Below are positions 18,430 through 27,547 of a DNA stretch of 30,000 nt, in pieces. The first letter of the stretch is position 1. Each line of letters begins with the position of its first letter. The stretch lies in NCBI GenBank assembly GCA_018398765.1, contig JAHBMJ010001401.1, positions 1 to 30,000 of the forward strand, written 5' to 3'. Both the position numbers and the translations under genes were made by a program. Origin of the DNA: Chromera velia (Eukaryota; Sar; Chromeraceae). The notes beneath the pieces are model-generated. The model saw nothing but the letters and a program-made list of their open reading frames with translations, did no database searches and was not told the DNA's origin.

Positions 18430-18595
18430 TGCTCGGTTAGAGGTCATTTTGGGTCAGTAACCATCATTCAAAGACCATCCTAGAAAGTGTTTAAAAGTTG
18501 TTTAAAACATGTTTAAAGACCTTATAGTGGATGGTTACTCACTTTTTATCAGGGGTTAAAAATGGTTACGGGTTACTCGGTTAGAGGCCTTTTTA
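18430..18595. repeat. Short direct and inverted repeats around CTCGGTTAGAGG
   Basis: CTCGGTTAGAGGTCATTTT at 18432 and CTCGGTTAGAGGCCTTTTT at 18576 are direct repeats about 144 bp apart. Between them AGTAACCATC (18456-18465) and GATGGTTACT (18530-18539) are perfect inverted copies. This could be a small decayed mobile element. Confidence 0.4.
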
Positions 18596-19053
18596 TCAAA
18601 TATTGAAGCAACACATCAAAATTATGCAATTGTTCAAGAACCATAAAGTGTTTCAACCTTTTTGAGATGTTTTTAGAAGTAACTTAAGCTAAACAATCGA
18701 TTGGCACCACTTTTAAAGTGCTAGGTGATCGATGTATAGGGGGGGGGATACTAAAATCACTAAAAACAAATAGTAACCATCGTGAAGTGCTGCACCTTAG
18801 TATATAAAAGTAACTTCTATATTTTTTTTTTTAGTTTGTCTTTGCTAAAACCCTTCTTTAAACAATGTTTTTAACAAAAATTTATCAACAAAAGTTTGAA
18901 AAAAAAATGTATGTTTAATTTGAGTCAATTCGGAAATTTGGGGATTTTGGGTTCCAAATTCTCAAATTCTTATTCCAAATTTTCTAATTATCATTTCAAA
19001 TCTTCCAAACTTTTCCAAAAACGATAAGGTATACTTAGTACACAGCTATATAT

Positions 19054-19064
19054 ACATATACATA

Positions 19065-19118
<54 letters not shown>

Positions 19119-19150
19119 CAAACACACATACACACATACACACACACATT
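19054..19150. repeat. (CA)n(TA)n(CA)n compound microsatellite
   Basis: CACACA blocks flank a central run of TATATATA (about 19096-19118). Frames through it on the minus strand (Cys/Val/Tyr polymers) are artefacts. Confidence 0.95.
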
Positions 19151-19465
19151 GGTCCTTCCTGTTTTCTTCTCTTTTTATCTCCCTTTCCTCTTCTCTTACA
19201 AACAAGTTGAACAATGCGAGCATAACGACCAAAATGGTCTTTTTCCAACTTGTTCATTTCTTTTACCCGTTGAACGCCTTTTTTTACATACCTGCTCCAA
19301 TCCTTGTTCCCAGGCCCTCTTCACTGGTTTGTTTTGTTTGCTCTTAGTTACTGTACCTTGTCGGTTGATCTGACTGTCACAGCCCTTCATAGTGAGAGGC
19401 GACACTTGGATTAACTACAGCGTCATCCAGGCGCCGGGTTTTAGCTAGCAGATGGCTATAGCCCC

Positions 19466-19566
19466 ACCCTGATGAGTGATGCTGGTCTGGCAAAAGGGCA
19501 ATAAAACATTGTCCTAGACTCATGCATGCATTTCATGAGGGCCTACAGACTGATCAATAACAAATT
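19466..19566 (+). mobile_element. 3'-end fragment of non-LTR retrotransposon (copy 1)
   Basis: The stretch GGTCTGGCAAAAGGGCAATA ... TTGTCCTAGACTCATGCA ... GGGCCTACAGACTGATCAAT matches the 3' UTR shared with copies 2-4 and ends in a short AT-rich ATGATGATG tail. It is more diverged than the others, so it is probably the oldest of the four. Copy 2 begins immediately after its tail. Confidence 0.7.
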
Positions 19567-19822
19567 AAATGATGATGTCTGCCTCTACTGCCCGAGAGTC
19601 TCCGTTGCAGTCGTCGCACTCCTCCCACAAAAGAGAAACGACATCAGCAATTGAAAAAGCATCTTCTAGATACAGGGTGTTTAGAATTGTGAGCATGAAG
19701 CCCCCCCCCATTGTATGATGCAGGTCTGGCAAAGGGGCAATACAGCATTGTCCTAGTAGACTCATGCATTGCATGATGGCCTATAGACTGATTCATAATA
19801 ATAATAATAATAATAATAAAGA
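19567..19822 (+). mobile_element. 5'-truncated non-LTR retrotransposon 3' UTR (copy 2)
   Basis: It starts TCTGCCTCTACTGCCCGAGA right after copy 1's tail, contains the conserved GATGCAGGTCTGGCAAAGGG and ACTCATGCATTGCATGATGG blocks, and ends in a (TAA)n run at 19796-19819. Only about 250 bp of the element is present. Copy 3 follows directly. Confidence 0.8.
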
Positions 19823-19866
19823 GCGTAGCACTCTCTTTAGGTCGCCTGCCCCTCGCAGCAAAAATA

Positions 19867-20448
19867 TTGTGTTTGTGCGCTTTTTGGTTGCCTGTTGCTC
19901 TATATGCGTTTGACTGTCTGCCTGTCCGCAAGTCAGACATGGATGCATTAGATGTCCTTCAATTGCGCTTTGTCCGTTGGGCTTTGAATCTGTCTCTCTC
20001 CTCTTTCCGTGTACCTACCCTGTGTGCTGTCGGTCTACTTCCTGCACGTGTGCATTTGTCGATGAGACTTGCTGGGTATTTGACTAACTTAAAACATATT
20101 GACCTCAAGATACCCGCGGGTGCCTGGTCGGTTTTAATGAATGGTGATTGTCCTTCCTCTATGATGCACGCACAAAAATTGATTGGGTCGACCGGATTGG
20201 AAGAATTTGTGACTGTCAATCTAACCATCAGAAGAAGAAAGAAAGCCACCAAGGTTGGCCGTCTCCTTCTTTTAAGAGCAGTGATCAACCGGGAAGTTGA
20301 TGAATGGATTGATGGTTGTCTAGAAAAGGCTGCTTCACGGGGGGCGGTTTTGCAGTTTGGCAGAGGAGTCAGACCGAATGTGTTCCAAACGTCTTATCCT
20401 ACTGCCCAACGTTTGTCTCTCCTCTTCCTTTCCTCTACTTTTCCTTGA
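19867..20448 (+). pseudogene. Non-LTR element ORF2 C-terminal region, frameshifted
   Basis: This encodes the region downstream of the reverse transcriptase: LPVALYAFDCLPVRKSDMDA, LQLRFVRWALNLSLSSFR, LLPARVHLSMRLAGYLTNLK. It closely parallels 22253-22830 of copy 4, where a TGA replaces the Trp codon that is intact here. It ends at a TGA after QRLSLLFLSSTFP, while copy 4 stays open past the equivalent point, so a frameshift or stop separates it from the zinc-knuckle block at 20518. No start is meaningful because the 5' part is lost. Confidence 0.75.
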
Positions 20449-20517
20449 TCCCCTTCGTCCCCCCGTTTCGTTTCCCTCCCTCGCGCTGCGATCTGGTCCT
20501 CAGGCCCTTTTTCAGCC

Positions 20518-20835
20518 TTGCTGTATATATTGCTTGGTGGTCGCCCCCATACACTGTACAGAGGGCTGGAAGACGCGGTTTGCCCTGCATGCAGGGGCAA
20601 AGCAGACGATCTACTGCACCGATTGACTGAATGTACAGAAGCTAGAGCAGATCGAGAGGCTCTGAATGCAATTGTAACCGAAATTGAAGCCAAATTAGAC
20701 AGAGCCCAAGAAAGAGAGAGAAAGTGGTTGCTATCGATAGACTCCACCCCTCTAAAACACGCCACGCAAAGCGAATTGTTGGCACGAATGAAGGTCACCC
20801 TGGCACTCAGACACTCACCCATACCGCCCCTGTGA
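20518..20835 (+). pseudogene. Non-LTR element C-terminal zinc-knuckle domain
   Basis: It contains GLEDAVCPACRGKADDLLHR then LTECTEARADREAL: a C-x2-C-x8-H-x4-C knuckle, typical of the C terminus of LINE-type ORF2 proteins, where it is thought to help bind the RNA or target DNA. A charged helical tail follows (IVTEIEAKLDRAQERERKWL). It ends in TGA about 150 bp before the conserved 3' UTR block. It is the distal part of the same ORF as 19867-20448 in another frame. Confidence 0.75.
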
Positions 20836-21197
20836 CTCTTGCAAAACATCTGTCTGTGCCCTCCATCGTAAGGCCTGCGATTCGATGCATGTGATGGTTA
20901 CTTACCTCTCTTCCCGTCTCACCTTTGAATGTTCTTTTTCCATCTCCCACGTACATCTCCCGTCCTCCCTCTCCACCGGTCTTCCTGTCTGCCTCTACTG
21001 CCTGAGAGTCTCTGTTGCAGTTGTCGTACTCCTCCCACAGAAGGGAAACGACATCAGCGATTTAGAAAGCATCTTCTAGATGCAGGGTGTTTAGAATTAT
21101 GAGAGTGAAGCCCCCTCCCGTTGTATGATGCAGGTCTGGCAAAGGGGTAATAAAGCATTGTCCTAGACTCATGCACTGCATGATGGCCTATAGACCG

Positions 21198-21232
<35 letters not shown>

Positions 21233-21337
21233 TGATGATGATGATGATGATGCTTTCAATACTCACATCTTTCTCGTGCTTTGTTATTTTAAATTAATAT
21301 CCATTTGAACTGAATTCACTTGACATCTGTTTAGCAA

Positions 21338-22369
21338 GATGAATGGAATGTAATTAAAATCTTTCTAGTCCTAAAAGGGTCTCCTTCCCCCGACCTGGGT
21401 AAGTGGCGTCCGATTCATGTTGTCTCACTCTTACCAAAACTCTTTTCTTCACAGTGACTCCTCTCTGCCCGTCTTACATCGCAAGTGAAGATTGATTATA
21501 GGCAGTTAGAATTTTAGCAATGGATAGGAACAAGAGAAGCTATTGGAGCACTTACCATGCTAATGCAAAAGGCAAAGAAAAGAAAGAGACCCTTGTTAGC
21601 ATGCTTTATAGACTTCAAAAAAAGCTTTTGACTCCCTCCCCAGGGATGTTTTATTTGAAATTTTGTTGAAGTAAAGGGTGAGTGCAGTTGAAGTCAAAAT
21701 AATTTGGGCAATGTATACAAAATTTTTAATGTGGACAAAATCATCACTGGCAGCCCTTTTATGTTCAAAGAAGAGAAAGGGGTAAAACAAGGGGATCCTC
21801 TCTCTCCTCTCCTCTTCTTGATTTTTATCAATGATTTGCATAAAAAAGTGAAGGCTTCCAGTCGTGCAAAAGTTCTGCCCGGTGGGGTAACCGTTGAGTG
21901 CAATAGCCTTGGTTATGCCGATGACCTCGTCCTCATTGCTGAGAGCGTGCATGACCTACAGGTCAGCTTGAATGAATTGAATTCTTTTTGTGATGAGAGA
22001 GGCCTCACTGTTAATTTGAAAAAGATGAAAATCATGTGTCTGTCCGACTTTTACCCTATAATTGAAGGCAGGCTTATGTTTGAGGGAAAAGAAGTCGAGA
22101 GAGTGGGGTTGTATAAATATTCGGATGTTCTTTTGTTTGAAGGAGGGGACTTAAAAGAGGTAATAGAAGAGAGGCTTAGTATAGCGAGTAGACGGTTAGG
22201 TCATACAAAGAGTGTGGCACTCTTTTTAAGCCGCCTGCCCCCCGCAACAAAAATTTTATGTTTATATGCTTTCTGGTTGCCTGTTACCCTATACGTATTT
22301 GACTATCTGCCTGTCTGCAAGTCGGACATGGATGTGTTAGATGCCCTCCAATTGCGCTTTGTCCGTTGA
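21338..22369 (+). pseudogene. Reverse transcriptase domain of non-LTR element, disrupted
   Basis: Successive blocks in shifting frames show LGKWRPIHVVSLLPKLFSS (about 21394-21450), GTREAIGALTMLMQKAKKRK (21529-21590), then FIDFKK (21605), where an extra A in an A-run breaks the frame of the subdomain A motif. From 21704 a 221-codon frame holds GVKQGDPLSPLLFLIFINDL, the catalytic GYADDLVLIAES (YADD at 21914-21925) and RGLTVNLKKMKIM. This is the order of non-LTR reverse transcriptases, which copy element RNA at a nicked target. In-frame TAG/TGA codons interrupt it; it ends at TGA 22367 where copy 3 has Trp. Confidence 0.9.
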
Positions 22370-22544
22370 GCTTTGAATCTATCTCTCTCTTCTTTCCGTG
22401 TATCTACTTTGTGTGCTGTCGGTCTACTTCCTGCACGTGTATACGTGTCGATGAGACTTGCTGGGTATTTGAGTAACTTAAAATTTAATTTAACATATCG
22501 ACCTCAACATACCCGCGGGTGCCTGGTCAGCTTTTAATAGTTTA

Positions 22545-23135
22545 ATGAATGGTGATTGTCCTGCGTCTATGATTAACGCACAAAAAATGATTGGGTCGAC
22601 TAGATTGGAAAAATTTGTGACTCAGTCTGTCAATCCAACCATCAGGAGAAGAAAAAAAGCCATCAAAGTTAGCCGTCTCCTTCTCTTGAGAGTAGTGATT
22701 AGCCAGGAAGTTGATGAATGGATTGATGCTTATCTAGAAAGGGCTGCTTTATGGGGGGTGGTTTTGCAGTTTGGTAGAGGCGTCAGATCCAATGTGTTCC
22801 AAACCTTTTATCCTACTGTCCAGCGTTCGTCTCTCCTCTTCCTTTTCTTTACTTTTCCCTCATCCGCTTCGTCCCCCCGTTTCGTTTCTCTCCCTTGCGC
22901 TGCGATCTGGTCTTCAGGCCTTTTTTTAACCTTGCTGTATATGTTGCTCGTTGGTTGTCCCCATGCACCTTACAGAGGGCTGGAAGACGCGGTTTGCCCT
23001 GCATGCAAAGGCAAAGCAGACGACCTTCTGCATCGACTAACTGAATGCACAGAAACCAGAGCAGATCGAGAGGCTCTGAATCGAGCTCTGAATGCCCTTG
23101 TAATCGAAATTGAAGTCAAATTAGACAGAGTCTAA
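22545..23135 (+). pseudogene. Non-LTR element ORF2 C-terminal region with zinc knuckle (copy 4)
   Basis: This open block continues the element ORF: MNGDCPASMINAQKMIGSTR, RRRKKAIKVSRLLLLRVVIS, then CPACKGKADDLLHRLTEC (C-x2-C-x8-H-x4-C). Unlike copy 3 it runs without a frameshift from the MNGD block through the knuckle, but it is separated from the reverse transcriptase by stops at 22367 and around 22535. It ends at TAA 23133. A 3' UTR of about 500 bp follows. Confidence 0.75.
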
Positions 23136-23656
23136 GAGAGAGAGAGAAAGTGGTTACTATCGAGCAACTCGACCCCCCTAAAACACGCCACGCAAAGCGA
23201 ATTGTTGGTATGAATGAAGGTCACCCTGGCACTCAGACACTCACTCGTACCAGCTCTGTGACTCTTGCAAAACATCTGTCTGCGCCCTCCATCGTAAGGC
23301 CTGCGATTCGATGCATGTGATGGTTACTTACCTCTCTTCCCGTCTCACCTTTTGAATGTTTTTTTTCCATCTCCTAAGTACATCTCCCGTCTCTCCTCTC
23401 CACCGGTCTTCCTGTCTGCCTCTACTGCCTGAGAGTCTCCGTTGCAATCGTTACACTCCTCTCACAGAAGGAAACGGCATCAGCGATTGAGAAAGCATCT
23501 TCTAGATGCAGGGTGTTTAGAGTTATTAGCATGAAGCCCCCCCCCATTGTATGATGCAGGTCTGGCAAAGGGGCAATAAAGCATTGTCCTAGACTCATGC
23601 ACTGCATGATGGCCTATAGACCGATTAATAATAATGATGATGATGATGATGATGAT

Positions 23657-24107
23657 GTTATCAATGACTAAGCCTGGCAGCCATCATGCACCAATAACAA
23701 AGGGTAGTCTATGTTGAAACATCATGCACGTGGGCACCCCACTCGGAAAGATCAGCAGCATTTTTGAGAAAAATGAAAGATAAAAAATGAAAGATTTGGA
23801 GCACTTTTGTAAAAAAAGAAAGACTGACAATCAACACTAGAAAGAATGACTAAACAAGAACAAAAAAAAAAAATTTCCGCCTGCGGTACATTTATAATCA
23901 CCTCAAAACTGATTGTTAACTCTAGAAAAAATGAATAAAAATATTTAATGCAAAAGTTTGACACATTGATCTCTAAGTCATATTAACTTACACACTAACA
24001 GTATGTTTATCTTATATTGTCCTTAATATCCTAAAATTAAAAGCAAAATTAAAATTTTTAGCTTTAATTAAACGATTGAAGGTCTTTTTTCTCACCTCAT
24101 TCTATAG
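23657..24107. other. AT-rich sequence upstream of zinc-finger exon
   Basis: No gene seen. It contains TGAAAGAT-type repeats at 23772-23798 and one arm (23724-23753) of an imperfect inverted repeat whose partner lies at 24606-24634. The final 40 bases (TCTTTTTTCTCACCTCATTC) form a polypyrimidine tract leading to the acceptor TATAG at 24107. Confidence 0.5.
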
Positions 24108-24330
24108 GGCAGAGGCCGGCGGAGGCTGGGTTGTCAAGTACACTTGCAACCTTTGTCAGAAAAAGTATCTCAGCCGTCCCACGTCCCACATGGCAGGCAA
24201 GGACCACAAGGAGGCCTACGCGGATCATCAGCAGAGACAACAGTTTTTGCGGGAGTTAAATTCCTTCCAGCAAGAGGAACAGGAGCAGAAAGATCTCCAA
24301 AAGGCCAGTGTTATGGTTCAAAAGAAATGA
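24108..24330 (+). CDS. Terminal exon encoding a C2H2 zinc-finger protein C terminus
   Basis: Acceptor CTCATTCTATAG ends at 24107. After one split base the frame reads AEAGGGWVVKYTCNLCQKKY, LSRPTSHMAGKDHKEAYADH, then a Gln/Glu-rich coiled tail (RQQFLRELNSFQQEEQEQKD) to TGA at 24328-24330. The finger is C-x2-C-x10-H-x5-H, similar to the U1-like/matrin type fingers that often bind double-stranded or structured RNA; the family assignment is by pattern only. GC content and codon use are higher than the surrounding AT-rich DNA. Its upstream exons are not identified; its phase matches the donor at 16695, but the 7.4-kb gap is filled with retrotransposons. Confidence 0.65.
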
Positions 24331-24430
24331 AGCATAGTTTAAACAGAAACTTGTTTATATTTTCTAGTCAATCACGGTTTCACTTGAAACCATCATACTC
24401 TCCATATGCCTTGATCTATCAATTTTTTTA

Positions 24431-24436
24431 AATAAA
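24431..24436 (+). terminator. Polyadenylation signal AATAAA
   Basis: The canonical hexamer lies about 100 bases after the zinc-finger stop codon, in an AT-rich 3' UTR, at the expected spacing for a eukaryotic 3' end. An ATGA tandem (ATGAATGAATGAATGAA) follows at about 24450-24477. Confidence 0.6.
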
Positions 24437-24723
24437 GTTATGCAATCAAATGAATGAATGAATGAAGAATGAATGAAGTTGGCTTTGCTAGAGTGGAGCC
24501 GTGCTCCCAGCAGCCAATACCTGTAAAAATGAGTTTTCGGCAATTTTTTGAAAGATAGTCTATTTTTTGAAAGTTTAGAGGGTTTTTTTAAAAAAATGAA
24601 AGATCATCTTTCCAAGTAGGATGCCCACATTCATATAAAAAACGTTCCACAGCCTATAGGCCTAGCCGCCTAGAGCTTTTAGCATTGAAAAGCTAGTTAT
24701 ATCTCATAAAAGCGCTTAATAAC

Positions 24724-25005
24724 TTGATTAACCTCCGATACTACTCGAGTGTTGACTTCAATATGAGGCACCGTGGAGCGTTATGGAGCGATCAACAGTT
24801 ACTCATCATGTACCTCATGCAGGGGAAAGCACAACCTGCTTCTCGACCCTCCCGTCCCCCTTTGCCATCAGCAGAGACAAAACGGCAAGAAACAGAAGTT
24901 ATAGAACAAACATACAGCAAACAGTCCTCCTTCCCGCCCAGGGCCTTCTCCCTCATAAAGGACAACAGCGTCATTCTTTGTCTTATCGGGAAAGCATGGA
25001 AGTAG
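24724..25005 (+). CDS. Uncharacterised open frame, possible exon
   Basis: The frame reads ...MRHRGALWSDQQLLIMYLMQ, then a Pro/Ser-rich stretch, then ETEVIEQTYSKQSSFPPRAF and SLIKDNSVILCLIGKAWK, ending in TAG. The central part (from an acceptor-like TACCTCATGCAG near 24820) has higher GC than its flanks. I recognise no family. It may be an exon of a gene continuing to 25330-25510, or a chance frame. Confidence 0.25.
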   Translation: MINLRYYSSVDFNMRHRGALWSDQQLLIMYLMQGKAQPASRPSRPPLPSAETKRQETEVIEQTYSKQSSFPPRAFSLIKDNSVILCLIGKAWK

Positions 25006-25329
25006 CCACTCTTACATATGTCATGGTGTCAATTATTCTCAGTTCAGCACCGGCATATGTTTCTAGTTCACCACAGACTAGACAAACTAAAGAATAAACC
25101 CCTCCTGCGCCTCCATTTCTACCATTATTGCACACCTGAGTTATCAGAAAAAGTTTGCATTCCTTTCTATTTGCTTTCAGATCCGCTTTTTATAATGTTA
25201 CTCTACCTCCACCCTTCTATACTTCCACTGTCAACGAACATTCCAGTGGGATGGGCCTAGCTCTCTTTCTGTGTCTACTGCAGGCCTCTCTCTTCCTTTT
25301 CCTTTTATACTCTTTTTCTTCCCACTGCT

Positions 25330-25511
25330 ATAGAACCTTCCCTAGGCTGTATCAGAATTTGCGGGTCATTGTGTTCTCTCTGCCTTCTGATGTTGAGCGT
25401 GTCGTCTGCTTTCGGAGGAGGTATGGAGGGCCCAACAGACCTTTGGACAGAAGGCTGAGGGAGTCGTTTCATCAGTGCCTGCTGCTTTGTCTTCGCCTTG
25501 CGAATGGTTAG
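25330..25511 (+). CDS. Candidate terminal exon, unknown protein
   Basis: After an acceptor-like tract (TTTTTCTTCCCACTGCTATAG) the frame reads TFPRLYQNLRVIVFSLPSDV, VVCFRRRYGGPNRPLDRRLR, ESFHQCLLLCLRLANG, and TAG at 25509. It is basic with an amphipathic end, and stands out in GC content from the flanking AT-rich DNA. No family is recognised; the antisense frame is also open but looks less protein-like. Confidence 0.35.
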
Positions 25512-25657
25512 ACTACAATCATTACTACAATGCTGCATGCAAAAATAGTTTAAATACTAATATTAAATAATTAGTAAAAAAATAGTAAAAACAATTGAAT
25601 TTATGCTAGAATTTGTAACTAGTAGATGTTTGTTTCTCGGTTTGTTTTAATTCGTAT

Positions 25658-25885
25658 CCTGGCAGTGACTTATGTGATAATGGACCCTATTTCGCCTATG
25701 TAAGGGGCTCTCAGATGGTAAAAAGATTAAAAACACTTTATATAGCAAAATTAAGCCTATATATAGCATAGTTATGACTTTTTTAACACTTCAAAAGGTT
25801 TTTTACATGTTCTAACTTGTTTACAAGATTATATATTTGCCTTAAAAAAGCTTTAAAAAGGTCTCCCAACTATAGGGGCAACATA
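25658..25885 (+). repeat. Left terminal inverted repeat arm
   Basis: It runs from CCTGGCAGTGAC to CTATAGGGGCAACATA and pairs with 26302-26518. Characteristic internal words also found inverted on the other side are AAGCCTATATATAG and AGGTTTTTTACAT. Confidence 0.85.
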
Positions 25886-26301
25886 CGCATTATGGAGGTG
25901 GCAATCATCATAAGATAAAAATGTAGGCTAGCTATGGGTGTTTCCATGAAAATGCCAGCATCTATCAAACATTTGGTGCACAGAATTATATGCCTAGATC
26001 TAGTGAGCCTTCGGAATTGCACGCTCAGCCCCCGTACTGACGCTGAGGCCCCGCCGCCGCCCGCTGCCCTACGGTGACCCGGCACCCCCAGTCACCCCCT
26101 CAGATCTCTCTGTCTACCATGCAGTGCCCCGTTAAGCACATTGTCTGTTGCTAATAACACCGCAATGCCAAGAAACACAAGCTGTGCATTGTTTTTATCA
26201 TCTGCATCGTTGTTTTCTATCTGTTGATCCTGTGCATTGTCAGTCTTAGGCACTGGCAATCCAAGGAGCTCCCCCTGCGCTCCAGGGGACCTGCCCCCGT
26301 C

Positions 26302-26518
26302 TATGTTGCACCTATAGTTAGGAAGCCTTTTTAAAGCTTTTTAAAGCAAATATATAAACTTCTAAACAAACTAAAATATGTAAAAAACCTTTAAAAGTGT
26401 TAGAAAAGTCATAACCATACTATATATAGGCTTAATTTTACTATACAAAGTGTTTTTAATTTTTTAACCATCTGAGAGCCCCAAATAGGGTCCATTATCG
26501 CATAGGTCACTGCCGGGA
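26302..26518 (-). repeat. Right terminal inverted repeat arm
   Basis: Reverse complement of the left arm: starts TATGTTGCACCTATAGTTAG and ends GGTCACTGCCGGG. The two arms could form a long hairpin when single-stranded or transcribed. Confidence 0.85.
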
Positions 26519-27545
26519 TGCATTTTTTAAAAAAAGTTGAAACTATATTTGAACTATTTTACTGTTAATTGTTTGGCAAAGTATGGCAAAGTACCGGCAG
26601 GGGCGGGGTTAGGGCTATGAAGTGGCTTGGCATGGCTGGTAAACAACATTTCATGAGCCAGCGTCACTCATGCAGAAGTTCGCTGTTCCTGAGGTTGCTG
26701 AGTTTGAAAAAGAGCAACCAGAGTGACTTCAAGTTGACATCAGATTTACCATGCTGTTGTCTAGGTTCAACTTGTCAAAACAAACAAAGCTGCCTCCGAT
26801 GTGCATTGCTCAGGTTGCCAAACGTTAGACGCTTAGAAACTATAGCCTAGAAATAGACTGATCATGGCGATGGCATATGATAATGATGACTCAGATGATG
26901 ATGATATTATGCAAACCTGTACTGGGTAGCCAATGTTACCAGCTAGTATACTAGCCAATTCATATAGATGATCGATAACCTATCATCAAAACTAGCACCA
27001 AAAATACCTAGTGATGATAATATATATAGCTTATGGGAATCATAATAAAGATATAATATAAATTATATCTTAGTATTATATTAGTCGTAGTACATGTAAT
27101 TTTACCTACATAGTCCGTTTAAAAGTTACTTTTTTAACATAGTAACTAGATTTTTTCAAACATGTCAAGCAATGTTAAGTTACTGTATTATGTAACAGTA
27201 CTAGAAGTTACTTCAAGATTTCTCAGAATTAAATTACGGTTACCGTAGTAAAAGTAGGTGTAGGGTTTTTACAAGTTTTTGACATATAAGTACATGGACT
27301 AAAAAGATTTTGATGGTGCATTATGATATTGACACAAGTTTTAAAAGTGATCAAACTTCATCCTAGAGATTTTCAGCGTTACCAAGTGCTTCTTTGCAGC
27401 CCTTGTTCTCGTCTTAAGCATCTTTCATGACCTACTATATGAAACTAGATATGAAATCGCATCAAAAACAAACATTGCATACACTGTACTCATCGATCCT
27501 TAATTCTCTTCTTCCAATAATAATATTAAGCGCATCGCAAGATTA
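26519..27545. other. AT-rich sequence, no supported gene
   Basis: A 94-codon frame at 26569-26850 lacks any recognisable feature. In another frame 26670-26828 reads MQKFAVPEVAEFEKEQPE, a TGA, then LQVDIRFTMLLSRFNLSKQT to TAG, possibly a decayed exon. ATGATGATG microsatellite (26880-26910) and TATA-rich stretches occupy the rest. Confidence 0.4.
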
Positions 27546-27547
27546 CG

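Larger units (their letters stand above)
16933..19050. other. AT-rich intergenic or intronic region without genes
   Basis: No splice-framed or domain-bearing coding sequence was seen; open frames are short and Lys/Phe/Leu-rich as expected of AT-rich DNA. It holds the degenerate repeat at 17413-17640 and the short direct/inverted motifs at 18430-18595. CCTAGGC / GGGCCTA-type words recur at 16970, 17288, 17756 and 17910, possibly remnants of one repeat family. Confidence 0.5.
19822..21252 (+). mobile_element. 5'-truncated non-LTR retrotransposon, C-terminal ORF and 3' UTR (copy 3)
   Basis: It begins abruptly at AGAGCGTAGCACTCTCTTTA after copy 2's (TAA)n tail. That position corresponds to about 22205 in copy 4, so the reverse transcriptase part is missing. 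It carries two open blocks (19867-20448 and 20518-20835), a 3' UTR like the other copies, and ends in (TAA)n then (TGA)n at 21199-21252. It is clearly 5'-truncated, as expected of target-primed reverse transcription. Confidence 0.85.
21253..23656 (+). mobile_element. Non-LTR retrotransposon with reverse transcriptase remnants (copy 4)
   Basis: This is the longest copy, about 2.4 kb. Its beginning (21253-21335) is uncertain; coding similarity starts around 21338. It covers reverse transcriptase subdomains, the connecting region, the zinc knuckle and the 3' UTR, and ends in a short TAATAA then (TGA)n tail (23627-23656). Stops and frameshifts are present throughout, so it is inactive. Confidence 0.85.
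25658..26518. mobile_element. Non-autonomous element with about 220-bp terminal inverted repeats
   Basis: The left arm 25658-25885 and right arm 26302-26518 are reverse complements with scattered mismatches. Outer ends are CCTGGCAGTGACTTATG (left) and, reverse-complemented, CCCGGCAGTGACCTATG (right); both then share GATAATGGACCCTATTT and GGGGCTCTCAGATGG. The left arm has an extra 11 bases (near 25692-25702). The inner 415 bp is GC-richer and has no transposase. This is the structure of a MITE or foldback DNA transposon mobilised in trans. A target-site duplication was not clear. Confidence 0.85.

Noticed and set aside
18991-19257. Cys/Val/Tyr-rich minus-strand frames
   Set aside because: They are translations of (CA)n(TA)n microsatellites.
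21253-22369. Possibility that the reverse transcriptase is a domesticated or retron-type enzyme
   Set aside because: The zinc knuckle, 3' UTR, microsatellite tail, multiple stops and neighbouring truncated copies show an ordinary dead non-LTR retrotransposon.
19466-23656. Spaced repeats as a possible CRISPR-like array
   Set aside because: The repeats are 3' ends of non-LTR elements at kilobase spacing with microsatellite tails, in eukaryotic DNA; no short regular repeat-spacer structure.
23752-23964. Minus-strand 70-codon Phe/Ser-rich frame
   Set aside because: It reflects AT-rich composition with AAAGAAAGA-type runs and has no start context, domain or splice support.
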